A DNA stretch of 64,000 nt from Erpobdella octoculata. Lineage: Eukaryota; Annelida; Clitellata; Hirudinida; Erpobdellidae. How positions within the stretch are numbered: the stretch's first letter is position 1; the number at the start of each line of letters is the position of its first letter. The DNA is taken from NCBI GenBank assembly GCA_963978895.1, contig OZ022246.1:5618432-5682431 (forward strand), written 5' to 3'. Positions 61,001 to 64,000 of this stretch are shown here, one piece after another. The notes under the pieces are model-generated. The model did not search any database. It was not told the DNA's origin and was given only the letters and a program-made list of their open reading frames with translations. Both the position numbers and the translations under genes were made by a program.

Positions 61001-63246
61001 AGACAGTGTGAGCTTGACACTGCACCTGTCTGGCTCATAAAAAAACTCAAAAGCGTGTTTGCTCCTATTATTTCCCACCTCGTAAACACTTCATTTCTAG
61101 ATGCGTCACTACCAGCCAGTCACAAAAGGGCTATCGTCCGACCTCGACTCAAGAAAACGGGGATGGATCCCGTTGATCCCAAAAGCTACCGCCCCATATC
61201 AAACCTATCGTTCATCTCAAAATTTATTGAACGTGTCGTCCACCGTCAGCTTTCTTCACATATCGAATCGATGAATCTGCTTCCGCAGGTTCAGTCTGGT
61301 TTTCGCAAGTACCACAGTACAGAGACAGCAGTCGGGAAAGTTTACAACGACATTATTCTTTCACTTGACAGGGGCCAACCGACTGCGCTCGTGCTCCTTG
61401 ACTTCAGTGCAGCTTTCGACTGTGTCGATCATGTTCTCCTTACTGATCTCCTCCACACTAGCTTTGGCGTGACTTCAACCGCACTTGACTGGATTGGGTC
61501 TTTTCTATCAAATCGAACACATCTTATCCGATTGGGCCGGGCGACGTCGAGAGTATCGGCCGTTGACTGTGGTGTGCCTCAGGGTTCAATCTTAGGTCCA
61601 CTTCTCTTCATCCTTTACACAAGCCATATTACTCGAATTGCTTCTTCTCACGTCGTGCAGACTCATCTTTACGCTGATGATACTCAGCTGTACATTCATT
61701 TTGACGTAACCGACCTGCAGTTCGTTAGAGAGCGTCTTGTCGCCTGTGTCAGCGAGATTCGCGTTTGGTCCTCGTCTATGAGATTGAGCCTAAACCCCTC
61801 TAAAACAGAACTTATCTGGTTCCATCGAGGGAACATCTCAACGCGACACCTGGATGACTGTAGTCTTCAAATCAGTACTGACTGCGTCATCACCCCCGTG
61901 AAGTCTATTAGAAATCTTGGGGTGATACTGGATAGCTCCTTGCTAATGAATCTACATATATCGGCCGTGGCACGGTCTTGTTTCTTCCACCTACGCCGCA
62001 TCCGACAGATCAAGGGTGCCCTAAACAAACACTGCGTGCGGATTTTGGTCCAGACTCTTGTTGTTTCTAGATTAGATTATTGTAACGTGGTCCTTGCTGG
62101 CCTGCCGATGACTGCTCTTCGCCCGCTCACTGCGGTTCTTCATGCTGCTGCACGTCTTATCGGTGGCATCTCTCGACGGGACCACATCACGCCTCTTCTC
62201 CGCCAACTACACTGGCTCCCCCTACCGGAAAGAGTGACCTTAAAACTCTGCTTACTGGTTTACAATATCTTAACAAATCGTGCCCCTGCCTACATGACAC
62301 GGATGATAAGCCTGTGCTCCTCTCATTCTGGTCGTCAACATCTACGTTCGTCCTCCCATGGTGACGCTGTCATCCCAAGAACTCGTCGAAGTTTCGGTAA
62401 ACGAGCATTCGCCGTTTCCGGGCCCGGTGCATGGAACCAACTACCTAAATCTACCCGAAGTGCTGTTCTAAATGAAGACTTCAGAGCATTGTTGAAAAAA
62501 CACTTTTTTAATTTGACATATTGTTAATGGCATTCTTAGTGCAAGACTCTTGTTTTGTTTTAGATAAAAATAAAATAAAAAAAAAAATAAATAAAATAAG
62601 TAAGACAACTTGGTGGGAATGTGTTAAACAGGATATGAATGTGCTTGGTCTAAAGCGATAGTCTGCTCTGAAACATAACTTGTGGAGGGACTTAATATGG
62701 AATAAAGTGACATTTCTAAAATACGTGTTGGTCTAGTGGTTTAGACTATATGGAGTACCTGGGTTCGATTCCAGGTTCGGGCACGCAGTTTCCTTAAGCA
62801 AGAAATTATTACTCTCACTGCTCAGGGCTACTCAGCTTTTCATCTTTCACTGGTCAATAAATGAATACCAGTTTCGCAACTGCGGTTAATAGGGTTCGGT
62901 ACATCCCGATTTCGGATACACGTGCGGGTGCCAGGAAACTGTGTGATCCCATATGCATGAGTCGTTCCAGGCACCTCTGAGGTTCCACAACACTAGAGTG
63001 CGTCTAACAAATTCTCTACTACTACTACACACTGGTGTAAAATTGTTAACATAAATAAGAAAAACTGAACCTTTAAATAATCATAACGACAATGGGCATC
63101 TTCTAAATTAAAATCATTGAAAAAAAGTGAAAGTTTTGTTTCATTTGGAGTTATAATGTACATGGTACAATGTTGATTATCAATGTAGTCAGGATAATAT
63201 GGACTCGTAACTCTTCCAGTAGACTCAGTAAAGTTTCTGTCACAAG
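52679..63246 (-). CDS. CUBN: Cubilin-like gene 2, C-terminal part (last four exons; continues beyond right edge)
   Basis: Exons in transcript order: 63071-63246, 59083-59242, 58779-59020, 52679-52912. All have AG/GT junctions and phases that join in frame for 269 codons plus stop. They encode the last two CUB domains: penultimate CUB (CDRNFTESTGRVTSPYYPDY ... CRYDYLK, then MCGDRIPQP and ITYTSSPSG) and final CUB (CGGELRIHKGKITSPNFPSS ... ESCSHNNILEI ... RFICK), then a last exon with the CUB end and an acidic tail (SYDYEEEEDTENN) before TAA. The CxRx start and TSSPSG-CGG boundary correspond to the last two CUB domains of vertebrate cubilin. No transmembrane segment follows, as expected for cubilin. 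Another multi-CUB protein is the main alternative. Confidence 0.83.
53299..53565 (-). mobile_element. Helitron D copy and (CATA)n tract
   Basis: CTAG end at left (ACTAGCGGGGTACCCGGCGT), short minisatellite to 53,440, then ACATACAT repeats to 53,565, where the R2-like element begins. Confidence 0.68.
53567..57446 (+). mobile_element. R2-like non-LTR retrotransposon with direct terminal repeats
   Basis: A ~3.9-kb element whose first and last 123 bp (53567-53689 and 57324-57446) are direct repeats differing at roughly ten positions, from CAACGGACGTGGG to TATAACACAT. Both outer sides are (ACAT)n microsatellite. Lies in the last intron of cubilin-like gene 2, opposite to the gene. Short GTCCGCCTGATCAACGGAC units are duplicated next to the 3' repeat. 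Confidence 0.8.
53920..57190 (+). pseudogene. R2-like ORF: zinc finger, reverse transcriptase, restriction-like endonuclease (broken)
   Basis: In order: C2HC zinc finger (CVCGRSF ... GMKVHRTKMGC, about 53,970-54,035); coiled basic segment; RT with TRNRSAPGLNGVPYLVYK (about 54,770), IVWLDFANAYGAV (about 55,170), VGIAMGCSISPILFV (about 55,350) and AFMDDTTMV (55,475-55,505); thumb (KSLGRWYDDSLND, LEKWxxLPPG region); CCHC knuckle (CMLCGQSETFIHVLSC, about 56,495); PD-(D/E)xK endonuclease (KPDIII ... LLIELTAPWE, 56,818-56,890). C-terminal endonuclease after RT is the R2/NeSL arrangement. At least three frame changes and stops at 54,943, 55,395, 55,507, 56,250 and 57,009 make it non-functional. Confidence 0.85.
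57447..58007. mobile_element. (ACAT)n tract and two conserved Helitron blocks
   Basis: ACAT/CATG repeats to 57,615; conserved block at 57,618-57,735; (TA)n at 57,765-57,818; a relative of the block at 57,820-57,960 (TTTTGTGCCCGATTTCAATT, ATGAGAACTACCTCCTTGCC); (TA)n at 57,963-58,007. Confidence 0.7.
58007..58545 (+). pseudogene. Non-LTR retrotransposon 3' fragment
   Basis: Peptide LNMLTPRQVHCYSILVFMFK, then YLIGPKLWNILPEDIRCASS and FKILIKKFI: C-terminal segment of LINE ORF2. 123 codons open from 58,006 to 58,377. Ends in (AAAT)n-like CAAATAAACAAATAAATAAA and TA run. In the last intron of cubilin-like gene 2. Confidence 0.75.
59585..62527 (+). CDS. CR1/L2-like LINE ORF2: APE endonuclease and reverse transcriptase, intact frame
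   Basis: A 980-codon uninterrupted frame from ATG 59585 to TAA 62525-62527. Endonuclease: NARSIGNKS, IVESCHES, LVLYRPGS, LGDINIH and SDHSII give the N, E, D/N and SDH catalytic set (residues about 29-245). Reverse transcriptase: KSYRPISNLSFISKFIERVV (about 61,190), QSGFRKYHSTETA, LVLLDFSAAFDCVDH, VPQGSILGPLLFILYTS and the LYADDTQLY loop (about 61,665). C-terminus ends with RSFGKRAFAVSGPGAWNQLP. No ORF1 is seen upstream, so the copy may be 5'-truncated. A-rich tail at about 62,565-62,600. Located in an intron of cubilin-like gene 2, opposite strand. Confidence 0.93.
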   Translation: MPYVADIISSDSKDSSSKDHGSRPSTRCNLAVWNARSIGNKSATISEFLISSKIDIMCIVESCHESSFSPSLIASTPLGYQALDRPRPSPLDADLASLRGPRGGGICIIHKNNFRSSIKDFGSFSAFELLSAYVTFRDSHQLILVLYRPGSESVTEAFFSEFSELLGKTADYSCDLILLGDINIHLDQDITTTRKFQNLLLSHGLTQLVTGPTHDHGHTLDVVITRSSSLITNLLIIPPSLSDHSIITFSTCHKPPPIITEKVERRSFRSFDLASFSIDLQNTRLFEVSALKLDKSAEQLFDLYDATMNELLNRHAPRKLITLRIKPESPWFDADCSRSKRLNRRLERRYLCTKLSSDKIAWHTQSILKRRLFQKKCSSYFRHKIEEVTGDGRATWRSLNSLLNPVTDISASGLAPDALLDYFTLRIEDIRRTTKDALPPLFSSCPADVPVLAAFDDITSEEVECLLNRLGTRQCELDTAPVWLIKKLKSVFAPIISHLVNTSFLDASLPASHKRAIVRPRLKKTGMDPVDPKSYRPISNLSFISKFIERVVHRQLSSHIESMNLLPQVQSGFRKYHSTETAVGKVYNDIILSLDRGQPTALVLLDFSAAFDCVDHVLLTDLLHTSFGVTSTALDWIGSFLSNRTHLIRLGRATSRVSAVDCGVPQGSILGPLLFILYTSHITRIASSHVVQTHLYADDTQLYIHFDVTDLQFVRERLVACVSEIRVWSSSMRLSLNPSKTELIWFHRGNISTRHLDDCSLQISTDCVITPVKSIRNLGVILDSSLLMNLHISAVARSCFFHLRRIRQIKGALNKHCVRILVQTLVVSRLDYCNVVLAGLPMTALRPLTAVLHAAARLIGGISRRDHITPLLRQLHWLPLPERVTLKLCLLVYNILTNRAPAYMTRMISLCSSHSGRQHLRSSSHGDAVIPRTRRSFGKRAFAVSGPGAWNQLPKSTRSAVLNEDFRALLKKHFFNLTYC
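62723..63028 (+). mobile_element. tRNA-derived SINE with (CTA)n tail
   Basis: Pol III A box TGGTCTAGTGG at 62,730 and B box GGTTCGATTCC at 62,762-62,772, a ~230-bp body (with GGTTCGGTACATCCCGATTT and CGTGCGGGTGCCAGGAAACT), and a CTACTACTAC end. It lacks a foldable acceptor stem, so it is a SINE rather than a tRNA gene. Confidence 0.8.
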
Positions 63247-63539
63247 CTGCAATTGAACATAAAAAAATTGGCTGTTATTAGAAAATATGAAATAGTATTG
63301 CGTTTATTTTTGAGAAAAAAGTTGATGCATCAAATATATAGTGCTGGGCAAAAGTTGACTTATAAGTTACTATTAGTTTAACTAAAATATAATAGTGTTA
63401 AAAGCAAAGTTTAATTAAGTAAAAAAAAGTTTCGTTAAGATGAATTTGTTTATTCAGTTATCAATACATTCATACAAAAAATCACAAAAATGGCAGAAAA
63501 AGAAGAAAAAAATAATATGTATTATTATTGATGAAAAAG

Positions 63540-64000
63540 TGCTGCATCAGGCCCCTCTGTGGTGACAAGTCATACAGGAACAAAGCAGAGCAAGTTGATC
63601 TTTGAAAATATTCACCAAGCGCGCGTCCTCCCCTTTCTGTGTCAAAGAGTGTTTTGTGAAAAAGTTTTTCCGATCTTAACGCTCTTTAACACTTTGTGGT
63701 AGAAGAAGGCAGTTGTGACCTCTCAGGCAATAGGATTCATTAGTTTGCCATGTTGGTTGTTTTTGCAATACAAAAAAATTTACTTCATCAATATGAGCCA
63801 GTATTTTGTATTGTTGGATCAGATCGCCTCTGACCCTAAGTTTTTCAAGCATGGTAATTCCAAGCTTCTGCAGCTTTCTATGTATAGTAAATGCTTGAAT
63901 ATTGTAATAATTTTTGTAATCCACTGCTGGACCTTTTCGAGAATATCAATGTCCCGCTCTATAATGAGGAGACCAAACTTGAACTGCATATTCGAGGTGT
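63540..64000 (-). pseudogene. LINE reverse transcriptase C-terminal fragment, enters from the right edge
   Basis: Minus strand, in alternating frames: HLEYAVQVWSPHY, then DIDILEKVQQ, then KLQKLGITMLEKLRVRGDLI and FVLQKQPTWQTNESYCLRGH, then FFTKHSLTQKG. This is the familiar C-terminal thumb region of LINE ORF2. Frameshifts at about 63,920-63,950. Lies in the intron upstream of exon 63071-63246. Confidence 0.8.

Noticed and set aside
62723..62790. tRNA gene
   Set aside because: A and B boxes are present, but no acceptor stem can be drawn and the sequence continues into a SINE body with a CTA-repeat tail. The same holds for the heads at 24.4, 29.7, 30.1, 31.4, 34.0, 40.2 and 42.4 kb.
52679..63246. 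Exons of gene 2 as upstream exons of gene 1 (one gene)
   Set aside because: Gene 1 has its own start codon and signal peptide at 19.3 kb, and the gene 2 exons end with a stop codon and AATAAA at 52.6 kb; domain order would also be reversed for cubilin.

Overview
This is nuclear DNA from an invertebrate animal. The evidence is small exons with consensus GT/AG junctions inside long AT-rich introns, a cubilin-type EGF/CUB gene, and metazoan transposons (Gypsy, CR1/L2-like LINEs, an R2-like LINE, hAT, piggyBac, Helitrons, tRNA-derived SINEs). I cannot resolve the phylum from the sequence alone. No prokaryotic features, CRISPR arrays or rRNA genes are visible.

Two host genes can be supported, both on the minus strand and in tandem. 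Gene 1 (19,332 down to 403, continuing past the left edge) is the N-terminal part of a cubilin. It has a signal peptide, the cubilin N-terminal segment, short in-phase helical exons, eight EGF domains and the first CUB domain. Sixteen exons join in frame for 594 residues. Gene 2 (63,246 down to 52,679, entering from the right edge) is the C-terminal end of a second cubilin-like gene: two last CUB domains, an acidic tail and a stop codon. The window therefore holds the tail of one cubilin and the head of the next, about 33 kb apart. Nothing else host-like is recognisable.

The rest is a dense, nested transposon landscape. Intron insertions in gene 1 include a piggyBac relic (1.3-2.0 kb), a nearly complete Gypsy element with 5-bp target duplication (4.55-8.93 kb), a small MITE (9.1 kb), a helicase-bearing Helitron remnant (9.7-10.6 kb), a LINE fragment with a hAT element nested in it (15.0-16.9 kb) and more Helitron modules (17.1-17.7 kb). 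The intergenic stretch (19.4-52.6 kb) holds several Helitron families (some with an 18-bp minisatellite, some with ~155-bp tandem repeats), two related SINE families, a truncated second Gypsy, at least five hAT-type elements with exact 8-bp target duplications (one in telomere-like repeats, one inside another hAT), and a 7-kb region bounded by long inverted repeats. Introns of gene 2 carry an R2-like LINE with direct terminal repeats in an (ACAT)n tract (53.6-57.4 kb), an apparently intact CR1/L2-like LINE ORF (59.6-62.5 kb) and a SINE (62.7-63.0 kb). Long (TA)n and (TATG)n arrays are interspersed and commonly abut transposon ends.
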